From Acidovorax radicis (GTDB taxonomy: Bacteria > Pseudomonadota > Gammaproteobacteria > Burkholderiales > Burkholderiaceae_C): a stretch of DNA of 64,000 bases. Shown here piece by piece: positions 47,250 through 56,375 of the stretch. The stretch spans positions 1,736,001 to 1,800,000 of the forward strand of contig NZ_CP075184.1 of the NCBI RefSeq assembly GCF_020510705.1, given 5' to 3'. A program made the position numbers and the translations under genes. The notes beneath the pieces are model-generated. The model worked only from the letters and a program-made list of their open reading frames with translations, made no database searches and had not been told where the DNA came from. Position 1 is the first letter of the stretch. Every line of letters starts with the position of its first letter.

Positions 47250-49487
47250 TCAGAAGTCCACGCCCACGCTGAGCGACAGCGTGCGCGGTGCACCCACCAC
47301 CAGGTAGCCCGCGCCGGGGTAGCCGCCCGACGATGCCCAGTAGTTGCGGTTGGTGAGGTTGTCCACGCGGGCGCGCAGCGTGACCAGGCGGCCTTGCACT
47401 TCGGTCAGGTAGCGCACGCCCAGGTCCAGGCGGTTCCAGCTGGGCACGCTGATGGTGTTGGTGGCGTTGGCATAGACCGCGCCGGTGTGCACCAGGCGGC
47501 CGTCCAATGCCAGGCCGTTCACGCCCGGCACATCCCATTCAGCGCCGATGTTGGCCTGCAGCTTGGGCACACCGATCACGCGGCGGCCGTCGGTGCTGGC
47601 AGCGCCCGTGTTCAGCTGCTTGGCTTCGAGCCAGGTCAGGCCGCCCAGCAGGCGCAGGCCCTTCGTGGCCTCGCCCTGCACGGCCAGCTCGATGCCCTGG
47701 TGGCGGTCCTTGCCGTTGCTGCGGAAGATGTTGTCGGTGCCCACATAGGCGCGCGGCTTGGTGGTGGAGAACAGTGCCACGCTGCCGCCGAAACGGCCGC
47801 CGTCGAACTTCACGCCCACTTCCTTTTGCTTGGCGACATAGGGCGAGAGCATCTCGCCGCGGTTGGCGGCGGTGGAGGGCGCGGTCTGGCCCTGGCTCAG
47901 GCCTTCCACGTAGTTGCCGTACAGCGACAGGCTTTTGCCCAGCTTGACCACCGCCGCCAGCAGCGGGCTGGTGCGGCTCTGGTCGTAGCGGTCGGTCTCG
48001 GCAGCCGTGCCGTAGGCGTAGTTGGCGATCTCAAGTTTCTGGTGGCGCAGGCCGCCGGTGAGCAGCAGGCGGCTGTCCAGCAGCGAGATCGTGTCGCCGA
48101 TGGCAAAGCTGGTCAGGCGCGTGCTGCCGGTCAGGCGCGGGTCGGTCAGGTCGCCACCCCGGAAGGCGCCTGCGCTGAAGCCCGGCAGCGGGCTGTACAC
48201 GGGGTTGTAGAGGTTGGTGGCCTGCGTGTTGGCGAAGTCCATCGCATAGGCGTTCTTCTTGTCGGCACTGAAGTGCGATGCCACCGCCACCCATTCGTGG
48301 CCCACGCTGCCGGTCTGCAGCTTGCCGCGCAGGCCTGCTTCGCCGGTGTTGACGCTGTCCTTGCGGGTGTTGTCGAAGCGGTAGGTCGATGCTGCGCCGG
48401 TGCTGCTGTTGCTCACCGTGAGGTTGGCCAGCGAGTTGGCTTCGGAGCTGCGGCGTGCGCCGGCTGCGGCCCAGCCGGTCACGTCCTGCGTGATGTCCCA
48501 CTCGCCGCGCAGCGTGCCGAAGGTGTCGCGCTCGTTCGAATACGTCCAGGGCTGGGCAAAGTTGGTGCCGCCGTCCGGGGCTGTGGGCATCTGCGTGGCG
48601 GTGGCACCCAGCGTCACGTTGGTGCGGGTGCTCTTGAGCTTGTGGTCCTGCCAGCCGATGTCGCCCGACAGGCGCACGTCGCGACTTCGCCAGTCCAGGC
48701 CCACGGCTGCCAGGCCGAGCTTGACGTCTTCATGGTCCACGGCCGTGCCGCCGTTGTGGGTGGCCGCGTTCACGCGGATGCCCGTGTTGCCGTCGGGACC
48801 GAAGCGGCGCGCGATGTCGGCCGCCAGCTGCGTCTGACCGCCACTCGACACGCCGAACGTGACGCGGTTCAAAGGCTCGTTGGGCGCGCGCTTGGGCAGC
48901 AGGTTGATCGAGCCGCCGATGCCCCCGCCATTGGGGCTGGCACCGCTCAAAAAGGCCGATGCGCCGCGCAGCACTTCCACGCGCTCGAACAGCTCGGTGG
49001 CGATGTACTGGCGCGGCAGCAGGCTGTATAGGCCGTTGTAGGCCGTGTCGTCCGAATCCAGGATGAAGCCCCGGATGAAGTACGCCTCTTGGAAATTGCC
49101 AAAGCCACGGGCGACACGCACCGTGGGGTCGTTCTGCAGCACGTCACCCACGCTGCGGGCGTGGCGGTCCTGGATGAACTCGTTGGTGTAGCTGGTGATG
49201 GAAAACGGGGTGTCCATCGCGTCCTTGGTGCCCAGCACGCCCGCACGGGCGCCGCGCGCTACCTGGCCCCCGGCATAGGCGGGCGACAGGCCCTGGGCCG
49301 ATGCATCGGCGCTGGCATTGACCGTGACGGTGGACAGCGTCTGGCCGTCTGCGGCCGTGCGGGTGGCGGCTGTCTGCGCCCAGGCGGGGGCCGCGAGGGT
49401 GAACAGCACAGCAGCCGCCAAGGCGGCCGGGGTGCGGGCAAAGCGGTGGCCGCAGGGGGATGTGAGCTTGGAGGAGGCTTGGCGCAT
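47250..49487 (-). CDS. TonB-dependent siderophore receptor 3
   Basis: A 745-residue outer-membrane receptor. The signal peptide ends AWAQ (about 38), the TonB box is probably STVTVNAS (about 52-59), and plug segments are DTPFSITSYTNEFIQDRHAR and RVEVLRGASAFLSGASPNGG. The barrel closes with LSLSVGVDF. The plug's Gly/Asn-rich GASPNGGGIGGSINLLPKRA loop groups it with catecholate or hydroxamate siderophore receptors found in environmental betaproteobacteria. It is 29 bp downstream of the 84-residue membrane protein gene and so probably in the same mRNA as the PepSY protein. Confidence 0.93.
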   Translation of the reverse strand: MRQASSKLTSPCGHRFARTPAALAAAVLFTLAAPAWAQTAATRTAADGQTLSTVTVNASADASAQGLSPAYAGGQVARGARAGVLGTKDAMDTPFSITSYTNEFIQDRHARSVGDVLQNDPTVRVARGFGNFQEAYFIRGFILDSDDTAYNGLYSLLPRQYIATELFERVEVLRGASAFLSGASPNGGGIGGSINLLPKRAPNEPLNRVTFGVSSGGQTQLAADIARRFGPDGNTGIRVNAATHNGGTAVDHEDVKLGLAAVGLDWRSRDVRLSGDIGWQDHKLKSTRTNVTLGATATQMPTAPDGGTNFAQPWTYSNERDTFGTLRGEWDITQDVTGWAAAGARRSSEANSLANLTVSNSSTGAASTYRFDNTRKDSVNTGEAGLRGKLQTGSVGHEWVAVASHFSADKKNAYAMDFANTQATNLYNPVYSPLPGFSAGAFRGGDLTDPRLTGSTRLTSFAIGDTISLLDSRLLLTGGLRHQKLEIANYAYGTAAETDRYDQSRTSPLLAAVVKLGKSLSLYGNYVEGLSQGQTAPSTAANRGEMLSPYVAKQKEVGVKFDGGRFGGSVALFSTTKPRAYVGTDNIFRSNGKDRHQGIELAVQGEATKGLRLLGGLTWLEAKQLNTGAASTDGRRVIGVPKLQANIGAEWDVPGVNGLALDGRLVHTGAVYANATNTISVPSWNRLDLGVRYLTEVQGRLVTLRARVDNLTNRNYWASSGGYPGAGYLVVGAPRTLSLSVGVDF

Positions 49488-49516
49488 AGTGTGAAAAAGA
49501 AGGTGTGGTTTGTGGC

Positions 49517-49771
49517 TCAGAGCGACGCGGAGCGCGCAGGGGCGCTGGAGTTGCTGTCATGGATGCTGATGGACGTGTTGGGGGCAGGGGCTGCCGACAC
49601 GGAGCGTGGCCAGGCGCACCAGCCCATCACCGCCACCGGAACGCCCAGGCCCACCCACGACCACCAGTCGCCCCAGGTGTTGGACACGAGGGCGGTGGCG
49701 AGACCGGTGGTGGTCAGCACGGCCATGGCGATGGGCCCCCCCCACAGCGAGTAAAACGGGCTCGGCTTCAT
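49517..49771 (-). CDS. Small two-helix membrane protein of the iron-uptake operon
   Basis: An 84-residue protein with two likely membrane segments (about 10-30 and 36-53, GDWWSWVGLGVPVAVMGWCA) and a Ser/Ala-rich tail. The ATG overlaps the stop of the PepSY gene by four bases (ATGA), so translation is coupled. Its size and position recall the DUF3649/DUF3325-type small partners of PepSY proteins in iron-uptake operons, but I cannot assign a family. The first codons are MKPSPFYSLWGG. Confidence 0.7.
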   Translation of the reverse strand: MKPSPFYSLWGGPIAMAVLTTTGLATALVSNTWGDWWSWVGLGVPVAVMGWCAWPRSVSAAPAPNTSISIHDSNSSAPARSASL

Positions 49772-50997
49772 GCGCGGCCCTCCGTGCGGGGCAGCGGGCT
49801 GCCGGCGCGTGCTGTGGCCGTTGTGGGCCGGCTGGTGTGGCCTTGCGCGGTGGCGGCGGCCATGGGGCTGGTGGTGCTGGTGTTGCTGGTGTTGTGGGCC
49901 TGCACGCCCTTGCGTAGCCACAGATACAGCCCGCTGCCCAGCACGGCGAGGGTGGCGATGTCGAGCAGCGCCCATAGGATCTTCATCGGCATGCCGCCGT
50001 AGTCGCCAAAGTGCAGCGGCTGCGACACCAGCAGCGCCGTCAGGTACCACGGCAGCTGGGGCGAGGCGGTGACCTCGGCCGTGCGCGCGTCCACCAGCAC
50101 GGGCTTGAGCAGGCGCGAGGTGAGCGGCTCGTTGCCGCGCAGGAAAAACGTGTTGTGGTGCGGGCTGGAAAACGCCGTGCCCGGGAACGCAATGAACGAC
50201 AGCTTGGTGCCCGGCGCCTGGGCCTGCGCGGCCTCCAGCGCCTGCTGCAACGGGCCACGCTCTGCGGCGGGCACGATGGGCTGGCCTTCATAGGGTTTCA
50301 GCAGCACCGAGAGCTGGTCGTACTGCCAGTATTTGATGAGCAGATCCGCCCACGTGTTGATCATGCCCGTGCCGCCCACCACAAAGGCCCACACCAGCGT
50401 GACGATGCCCAGCAGGTTGTGCAGGTCCAGCCACTTCACGCGCGTGGAGCGCTCGCGCCGCACCTCGCCAAACGCCAGCTTGCGCATGAACGGCGCATAC
50501 AACACCACGCCGGTGACGATGGCCACCAGCAGAAGCAAGCCCATGAAGCCTAGAAACAGCTTGCCCGGCAGCCCTGCGAACAGGTCTACATGCAGCTTGA
50601 ACATCACGTGCATGAAGCCCTCGTCAAACCGTGGCTGCGCCAGCACCTGGGCCGTGCGCGCATCCACCGCCACGGATCGGAAGTCGTCGGTAGGCGCCGG
50701 GGTGGGCGTGAGCGTGACGAACCAGATGTTGTCGTCGTCCTCGGCATGCGATGCGAACTGCACCACGCGCTCGGGGTGCAGCGCCTGCGCGGTGGCCAGC
50801 ACCTGGTCGAGGCTGGCGCGCGGCGTGGTGGCGGGCATCGCTGGCGCCTCAACCTCGGTGCCCAGCAGGTGGCCAATTTCGTGGTGAAAGATCAGCGGCA
50901 GGCCCGTGAGGCACAGCAGCAGCATGAAGACGGTGCAGACCAGGCTGGACCACTTGTGGGTCCAGCTCCAGCGGCGCAGGGCGGTGGGGCTTAGCAT
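49768..50997 (-). CDS. PepSY-associated TM domain protein, putative siderophore-linked reductase
   Basis: A 409-residue inner-membrane protein with the PepSY_TM plan: TM1 (about 15-38) in a WSWTHKWSSLVCTVFMLLLC start, a periplasmic PepSY domain (about 60-150), TM2-TM3 around FLGFMGLLLLVAIVTGVVLY and WLDLHNLLGIVTLVWAFVVG, a second periplasmic region and a last TM near 345-368. Conserved His residues (HKW, HVDLF, HNLLG, HFGDYGG) fit haem or flavin-linked electron transfer; related proteins have been shown or proposed to reduce ferric siderophores. ATG at 50997 starts the TM1 pattern. A Fur-box-like palindrome lies 225 bp upstream. Confidence 0.87.
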   Translation of the reverse strand: MLSPTALRRWSWTHKWSSLVCTVFMLLLCLTGLPLIFHHEIGHLLGTEVEAPAMPATTPRASLDQVLATAQALHPERVVQFASHAEDDDNIWFVTLTPTPAPTDDFRSVAVDARTAQVLAQPRFDEGFMHVMFKLHVDLFAGLPGKLFLGFMGLLLLVAIVTGVVLYAPFMRKLAFGEVRRERSTRVKWLDLHNLLGIVTLVWAFVVGGTGMINTWADLLIKYWQYDQLSVLLKPYEGQPIVPAAERGPLQQALEAAQAQAPGTKLSFIAFPGTAFSSPHHNTFFLRGNEPLTSRLLKPVLVDARTAEVTASPQLPWYLTALLVSQPLHFGDYGGMPMKILWALLDIATLAVLGSGLYLWLRKGVQAHNTSNTSTTSPMAAATAQGHTSRPTTATARAGSPLPRTEGRA

Positions 50998-51221
50998 GGT
51001 GTGGAGGGGTTGTCGAGGGGGTTGCACCCGCGCATGGCGTTGCCGTCGTGGCGTGCCCCAGGCGCTACAAGCGCGCGGGGCCGCCATGGCGCGCAAGCGG
51101 CTTCAAGGACAGGGGCAAGGGAATGGTTCAAGCCAGGCAACCCGAAAACATCAGAGGACGGTGGGTGCTGGCTGCAGCCGAAGAAGAGGCTGTGGCTCGC
51201 GGAAACCTAATTTTACATTGC

Positions 51222-51240
51222 AAATGGGAATGATTCCGTT
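51222..51240 (-). promoter_or_regulatory. Fur-box-like palindrome upstream of the PepSY-receptor 3/2/1 unit
   Basis: AAATGGGAATGATTCCGTT matches the core of Fur sites (GAATGATTC inverted repeat) and is embedded in a longer dyad, ATTGCAAA at 51217-51224 and TTTGCAAT at 51240-51247. TAAAAT on the minus strand (51210-51215) could be a -10 element just downstream. The position fits iron-dependent repression of the leftward genes starting at 50997. Confidence 0.68.
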
Positions 51241-51279
51241 TTGCAATATTGAACGCTGTGGGGAATACGCAACAGCACC

Positions 51280-53400
51280 TCAATACCGCGCCTTCAGCGC
51301 CACCGTCACGCGGCGGGGTTCGCCATAGAAGTTCTGGCGGCCCATGCCAGAGACCTTTTCGTAGTACGTCTTGTCCAGCAAGTTGTCCACCGTCAGGCTC
51401 ACCCCCAGGTGGTCGTTGATCTGGTAGGCCACTTGTGCGTTGAGCAGCGCGTAGTCGCCCGACACCAGCCGCAGCGCGCCACTTTGCGCGTAGAACTCGC
51501 TGCGATACGCCACGCCGCCGCCAATGCTCCAGCCCTGCAATGCCGGGGTACGGAAGGCGTAGCGGGTAGAGAGGTTCACGCTGTGGCGCGGGGTGACCGG
51601 GCTGAACACCTGGCCTTGCTGTGCAGCGGGTGCCTGCAGGTACTTGGTGTCGGTGTAGGCGTAGCCCGCCAGCACATCCCAGCCGGGCGCCACCTGGCCG
51701 CTCACTTCCATCTCCAGGCCCTGGCTACGCACCTTGCCGCCTGGGATGGACGCGGTGGTCACCACCGGGTCGGCAATAGCGCGGTCGCTGTCGAGGATAC
51801 GAAACACCGCCGCATGGGCCTGCAGGCGCTTGTTCAGGAATTCACCCTTCACCCCCAGCTCGACCTGTGAGCCCGTGCGTGGGGGCAGCAGGCTGCCGGC
51901 AGCGGTCAGCGCAGACTGCACCACCATCGTCTCGGCATAGCTGGCGTAGGCCGTGGTCTGTGCGTTCAAGTCATACAGTGCCGCCACGGACGGGACGAAC
52001 TGCCGCCCCGGGTTGGCGGTGGAGGTGATCTTGCCGTCGCTCAGGCGCTCGGTCTCTACCTTGGCCCACGATAGGCGCCCGCCCACCAGCACGCGCGCGC
52101 GGTCGGTCACGCTCAGTTGGGCCTGGCCGTACATCGCGTTCTCGGTGCGGCGGGTATCGCTGTCATACCCGGGCAGCGTCAGCACGGGGTAGGGTGCGGT
52201 GTAGTTGGGTGCAAAGATGTTGGCGGTGGAGGTGGAGCCGTACACATAGTTGCCGCCCAGGCTGTTGTTCTGGCTGTGGCTGGCGCCCAGCAGCACACGG
52301 TGTGTGCGGCCCAGCCACTGTATGGGGGTGGTCACGTAGGCGTCGTAGTTGCGGTCGGTGTTGTCCTGCAGGTAGTCCACCGTTTGCATCTGGTAGTTGC
52401 CATTGGCGGCCACGGCCGAGTTGGCGCGGGCGGCGCTGTAGAACGAGTCGCGCTGCACCTGGCGCGCGGCCAGCTTCACCAGTCCACCGTTGGCTAGGCG
52501 GTGTTCCAGCTCGGCAAAGGTGTCGGTGGTGTCGAGGTTCTGCTGGTTGCGCGCCAGCCCGGCAAAGGTGGAGCGGGGCACGTCGAGCAGGCGGCCATCG
52601 GCGTAGGCGGGTAGGCCCTGGTCGATGGTGGCGCGCACGCGCTGGCGGGTGTGGCCCACCGACAGCGTGGTGGCCGCGTTGATGTCCAGCTCCACCGTGC
52701 CGTAGCCCGCTTGTTTGTCGTTGGACAGCGTGTCCACAAAACTCTTGCGCTCATCAGAGACCACCACCAGCCGCCCGCGCAGGCTGCCCGTGGCGTTGAG
52801 CGAGCCGGTGATGTCTACGTCGGCACGGCGCATGTCCCACGCGCCTGCGGACAGGTTGGCCGACAGGCCCAGCTGGCTGCGCGCACGCTTGCGCACCAGG
52901 TTGATGGTGCCGCCCGGTTCGCTCGCGCCTTGCAGCAGGCCCGAGGGGCCACGCAGCACTTCGATCCGGTCGTAGATGGCGGTGTCCAGCGCCGTGGCAA
53001 AGTTGGCGCCCTGCGGGATGGCAATGCCGTCGAGCTGGATGGCACCGATGTCGAACCCGCGCGACTGGATGGTGTTGTAGTTGCCCGCGCCGTCCAGGCG
53101 CGTCACGTTCACGCCGGTGGTCTGCTTGACGGCGTCTTCGAGTTTGGTGATGTTCAGGTCATCGAGCCGCTGGCGCGTGATGACGCTGATCGACTGTGGT
53201 GTCTCGCGCGGCGACTGCACCCACTTGCCCACGCTCACCTCGCGCGCGGTGTACTGGCCCGAGCCTTCGGTGGCAGCGCTGTCGGCGCCGTCGGTCACCT
53301 TCACTTCGGGCAGTGCGGTGGTGGTCTGTGCCTGGGCGTGGTGGGCCGTGGCCATCGTGGTCAGCAGTGAGATCGCAAAGGCCAGTGGGTGCATGCGCAT
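51280..53400 (-). CDS. TonB-dependent siderophore receptor 4
   Basis: A 706-residue outer-membrane receptor with a signal peptide ending HAQAQ (about 25), TonB box LPEVKVTDG (about 30-38), and plug segments ETPQSISVITRQRLDDLNIT and RIEVLRGPSGLLQGASEPGG (about 148-167), the latter typical of FhuE/FoxA-type hydroxamate receptors. The barrel ends VTVALKARY. ATG at 53400 follows AAGGAG. It is the last gene of the unit that begins with the DUF3649 gene near 58.5 kb; the gap to receptor 5 (134 bp) contains hairpin repeat copy F and no Fur site. Confidence 0.93.
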   Translation of the reverse strand: MRMHPLAFAISLLTTMATAHHAQAQTTTALPEVKVTDGADSAATEGSGQYTAREVSVGKWVQSPRETPQSISVITRQRLDDLNITKLEDAVKQTTGVNVTRLDGAGNYNTIQSRGFDIGAIQLDGIAIPQGANFATALDTAIYDRIEVLRGPSGLLQGASEPGGTINLVRKRARSQLGLSANLSAGAWDMRRADVDITGSLNATGSLRGRLVVVSDERKSFVDTLSNDKQAGYGTVELDINAATTLSVGHTRQRVRATIDQGLPAYADGRLLDVPRSTFAGLARNQQNLDTTDTFAELEHRLANGGLVKLAARQVQRDSFYSAARANSAVAANGNYQMQTVDYLQDNTDRNYDAYVTTPIQWLGRTHRVLLGASHSQNNSLGGNYVYGSTSTANIFAPNYTAPYPVLTLPGYDSDTRRTENAMYGQAQLSVTDRARVLVGGRLSWAKVETERLSDGKITSTANPGRQFVPSVAALYDLNAQTTAYASYAETMVVQSALTAAGSLLPPRTGSQVELGVKGEFLNKRLQAHAAVFRILDSDRAIADPVVTTASIPGGKVRSQGLEMEVSGQVAPGWDVLAGYAYTDTKYLQAPAAQQGQVFSPVTPRHSVNLSTRYAFRTPALQGWSIGGGVAYRSEFYAQSGALRLVSGDYALLNAQVAYQINDHLGVSLTVDNLLDKTYYEKVSGMGRQNFYGEPRRVTVALKARY

Positions 53401-53430
53401 GGTTTTTCTCCTTCTCGGTGTTTGGTTGTT

Positions 53431-53490
53431 TGCTATCAAATATGAAGCTGCTCGCGCTTATGGATAAAGCGCCAGGGGCCGATTTCATTT
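53431..53490. repeat. Interspersed hairpin repeat, copy F
   Basis: TGCTATCAAATATGAAGCTG then CTCGCGCTTATGGATAAAGC and GCCAGGGGCC show the family block order with a GCGCTT/AAAGCGC hairpin. It lies between receptors 5 and 4, upstream of the receptor 4 ribosome site. Confidence 0.78.
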
Positions 53491-53534
53491 GAAAACGTGC
53501 ACGAATGACGTGCAGGTCCGCTTGGGTGTGGTGG

Positions 53535-55700
53535 TCAGAAGTGCGTGCGCAGCGTCACCTGCAGCGCGCGCGGCGAGCCCGGCAGGATCAGGTTGTCGTT
53601 GCTGCCATGGGCCGACACGTAGTACTTGCGGTTGGCCAGGTTCTTGATGTTCACGTCCACGTCCCACTGACCCAGCGTGTACTGCAGCGCCGCGTCCAGC
53701 GTGGTATAGCCGGGCAGGGTGACCAGATTGGTCAGCGAGGTGAAGCGCGCACCCACATGGTTCACGCCGCCGCCCACGCGCAGTCCGTGGCCCAGGTCCT
53801 TCATCGCCCACAGGAAGGCCGAGTTGCGCGGCGTGAGCGCTGCCACCTTGCCTTGCGCCGCAATGGCCGCCGTGGGCAGTTGCAGCGATCCCGTGGTGGC
53901 CAGCGACTTCGTCATGCGGCCGTCGAGCCAGGCGTAGCCGGTGCTGATATCCCAGGGGCCGGGCAGGCGGCCGTTGGCGGTCAGCTCCAGGCCGTTGGTG
54001 CGCTGTGTGCCTACGTTGATCTGGCGCGACGGGTTGGTGGGGTCGGTGTTCTTGATGTTGGTGCGCGTGAGGTTGAAGAGCGCGCCGGTCACGTTGAGGC
54101 GGCCGTCCAGCAGGTCGAGCTTCACGCCGATTTCCTTGTTCTGCGTGATCTCGGGTTCGTTAGCGGTGTTGTTGGCGGCCAGCGCAAAAGTCTCTGCTGA
54201 GGGCTGGAACGACTTGCTGTACGACACGTAATACGACACCGCATCGCTGGGCTGCCAGACCAGGCCTGCGCGGGGGCTGAACTTCTTGTCAGTGCGCGAC
54301 AACGCGGAGAGCTTGCGATCAAACTCGGTCTGCTGCTTGAACACGTCGTAGCGCGCCCCCACCAGCGCCTTCCACTGCGGGGCCAGCGTGATCTGGTCTT
54401 GCCAGTACAGCGCGGCAGTGTCTTGCGTGGTGTGGCTGGGGATGGCGCTGTCGGCGGTGTAGCTGGCGGCCTGTATCACCGGGGCGGCCACGCCAGAGGG
54501 GTTGAAGATGGAGACGCGATCTGTACCGCCCGAGACGGATTCCGCACGCTTCTTCTGCTGGCCCAGCTCCGTGCCCATCAGCCATTCCTGCTTCAAGCCG
54601 CCGAGCTGGTTGCGCCAGGTCACGTCGGTTTGGTTGAACAGGCCACTCTCGTCGCGCAGGATGAAAGAGCGTGTGCGGCCCACGGTCAGGTTCACCGGGT
54701 TGGTCGTGCCACCTGGCAGGGTGTTGTAGCGGTCCAGCGCGTAGTCGTAGGCACGTGTCACATTGCGCACCGACCAGTCATCGTTGAAGCGGTGGTTGAG
54801 CGTGGCCGCCAGCGATTGCATGGTGCTGGTGGTGGTGTCGTCTTGCGCGGCGTTGCTGGAGCCGTAGTAGGTGCTTGCGGGCACGTTCACCGGGCGGCCA
54901 TTGAGCGCGGGGATGCCGAAGTCGGTCAGGCGTTTGTCGCGTGCGTTGGTGTACTGCAGCAGCAGGTCGGTTTGCGCCGCGAGCTTGAGCGCGAGCGACG
55001 GTGCGAAGTTGTGGCGCTTGACGAATTGTTGGTCGCGGTAGCTGCCAGAGTCTTCGACGGCGGCATTGACGCGAAAAGCTGCGGTGTCGCTGATGCCCAC
55101 GTTCACATCGGCCGTGGCGCGGCGGTAATCAAAGCTACCAAGGCCGAGCGATGCTTCGCCCGAGGTCTCCCCAAACTTGGGTTTCTTGGTCACGCGGTTG
55201 ATTAGCCCGCCGGACGAGCCGCGCCCGTACAGCACGGCTGCCGGGCCCTTGAGCACTTCCACGCGCTCGATGTCGGCCAGGTCGCGGAAGTACAGCGCGT
55301 CGTCGCGCACGCCGTCCACAAACTGGTCGGCGATGGCGGTGAAGCCGCGAATCACCACCTGGTCGCGCTGGCCGTCGCCGTGGCTCATGGCCACGCCGGG
55401 CACGTTGCGCAGCACGTCTTCCATCGACCGCGCACCCTGGTCGCGCATGAGCTGCTCGGGCACCACGTTCACGGCCTGGGGCACGTCGCGCAGCGGCGCA
55501 CTGCCCTTGGTGGCCGTGCTGGCGGCGGCGGGGGCGTAGCCGTCGTCCGCGCCAGAGGATTGCACGGTGACTTCGCCGAGCATGCGCGTGGACTGTGGTG
55601 CCGCGTTGGTGGTGGCGTCTTGGGCCAGTGCTGCGTGGCTGAAGGCCGCCAGCAGAGCGGCGGCCAGGGGGGTGAGTGCACAGAAGCGCGAGGGTCGCAT
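53535..55700 (-). CDS. TonB-dependent catecholate-type siderophore receptor 5 (Fiu-like)
   Basis: A 721-residue outer-membrane receptor with a signal peptide ending ALAQ (about 27), TonB box GEVTVQSS (about 41-48), and plug segments DVPQAVNVVPEQLMRDQGAR and RVEVLKGPAAVLYGRGSSGG. Blocks such as GVRDDALYFRDLADIERVEV and GLINRVTKKPKF match the Fiu/PiuA family of catecholate receptors, which also admit catechol-bearing antibiotics. The barrel ends LQVTLRTHF. ATG at 55700 follows AAGGAA. It is preceded by a long-stem hairpin in the 287-bp gap to the DUF3325 gene. Confidence 0.94.
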   Translation of the reverse strand: MRPSRFCALTPLAAALLAAFSHAALAQDATTNAAPQSTRMLGEVTVQSSGADDGYAPAAASTATKGSAPLRDVPQAVNVVPEQLMRDQGARSMEDVLRNVPGVAMSHGDGQRDQVVIRGFTAIADQFVDGVRDDALYFRDLADIERVEVLKGPAAVLYGRGSSGGLINRVTKKPKFGETSGEASLGLGSFDYRRATADVNVGISDTAAFRVNAAVEDSGSYRDQQFVKRHNFAPSLALKLAAQTDLLLQYTNARDKRLTDFGIPALNGRPVNVPASTYYGSSNAAQDDTTTSTMQSLAATLNHRFNDDWSVRNVTRAYDYALDRYNTLPGGTTNPVNLTVGRTRSFILRDESGLFNQTDVTWRNQLGGLKQEWLMGTELGQQKKRAESVSGGTDRVSIFNPSGVAAPVIQAASYTADSAIPSHTTQDTAALYWQDQITLAPQWKALVGARYDVFKQQTEFDRKLSALSRTDKKFSPRAGLVWQPSDAVSYYVSYSKSFQPSAETFALAANNTANEPEITQNKEIGVKLDLLDGRLNVTGALFNLTRTNIKNTDPTNPSRQINVGTQRTNGLELTANGRLPGPWDISTGYAWLDGRMTKSLATTGSLQLPTAAIAAQGKVAALTPRNSAFLWAMKDLGHGLRVGGGVNHVGARFTSLTNLVTLPGYTTLDAALQYTLGQWDVDVNIKNLANRKYYVSAHGSNDNLILPGSPRALQVTLRTHF

Positions 55701-55768
55701 GGGTTTCCTTGGGATGCAAAAAAAAGGGGGGAAACAGCGCGGGCCTGGCTGGCAACTGCTTGTGGAGG

Positions 55769-55827
55769 GAGGCTGTGGAACCAGGCGCGTCGATGGGGTA
55801 TCAACGGCCGTCAGGTTCCACAGCCTC
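55769..55827 (-). promoter_or_regulatory. Intercistronic 14-bp-arm hairpin before receptor 5
   Basis: GAGGCTGTGGAACC (55769-55782) and GGTTCCACAGCCTC (55814-55827) are exact complements around a 31-nt loop. In the leftward transcript this is a stable hairpin about 70 nt upstream of the receptor 5 start. It may protect the receptor mRNA or attenuate read-through from the PepSY genes. No T-run follows. Confidence 0.55.
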
Positions 55828-55987
55828 ACGGGGCAGCGAGCTTGCGGGGGGCGGTATGAAAGAACAACAAAAAGACGTGGCGCGCACTACGGCGGGCAAC
55901 ACGCGCGCCGCGCGGGGGCTGCCCGCGCCAGCGGCCCGGCGCGCTAAAAAAAGGCGGTGGTGGAACACGCGGCAATGGCCATCGCCC

Positions 55988-56371
55988 TCACCACCCCCAT
56001 GCCTGTGCAAACAGGGCGGCGACGAGTGCCACCGTGGCCAGTGCAGGGGCACGCGGGGGTTGCCAGGTGACCACCGCAGTGACGGCCATCGCCGACACCG
56101 ACAGCGCCGCCACCCACACCACCACGTTGATCGATGCAGGCAAAGCGCCTGGCGCGCCATCTGCAGGGCTGGTGGCCGGCCACAGCGACAGCAGCAGCAT
56201 CGCCCAGCCCGCAGGCCGCAGGTAGGCCGGGTGCACCCACGGGTGCTTCAGCCCCGGGAGGTGGGCGCGACGCGGTGCGGGCTCGGCGGTGCCAAAGGCA
56301 TCTTCATGGTGGCGGTCCATGCCCAGGGCCAGGGCGGTCCAGGCGGCAAAACACAAGAGAAATGCGGACAT
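55988..56371 (-). CDS. DUF3325 domain membrane protein
   Basis: A 127-residue protein with about four hydrophobic segments. The N-terminus MSAFLLCFAAWTALALGMDR and the following HHEDAFG and LRPAGWAMLLLSLW blocks fit DUF3325, a small membrane family found beside PepSY and DUF3649 genes in iron-uptake operons; its function is unknown. The gene starts 4 bp after the PepSY stop. The whole set DUF3649-PepSY-DUF3325-receptor reads in one direction. Confidence 0.82.
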   Translation of the reverse strand: MSAFLLCFAAWTALALGMDRHHEDAFGTAEPAPRRAHLPGLKHPWVHPAYLRPAGWAMLLLSLWPATSPADGAPGALPASINVVVWVAALSVSAMAVTAVVTWQPPRAPALATVALVAALFAQAWGW

Positions 56372-56375
56372 GGGT

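Noticed and set aside
46065..49031. A 988-codon open frame on the plus strand across the DUF4198 and receptor 3 genes
   Set aside because: It lies antisense to two well-supported genes, spans their gap, and its composition (runs of His, Gly, Ala, Val) is typical of a high-GC antisense shadow.
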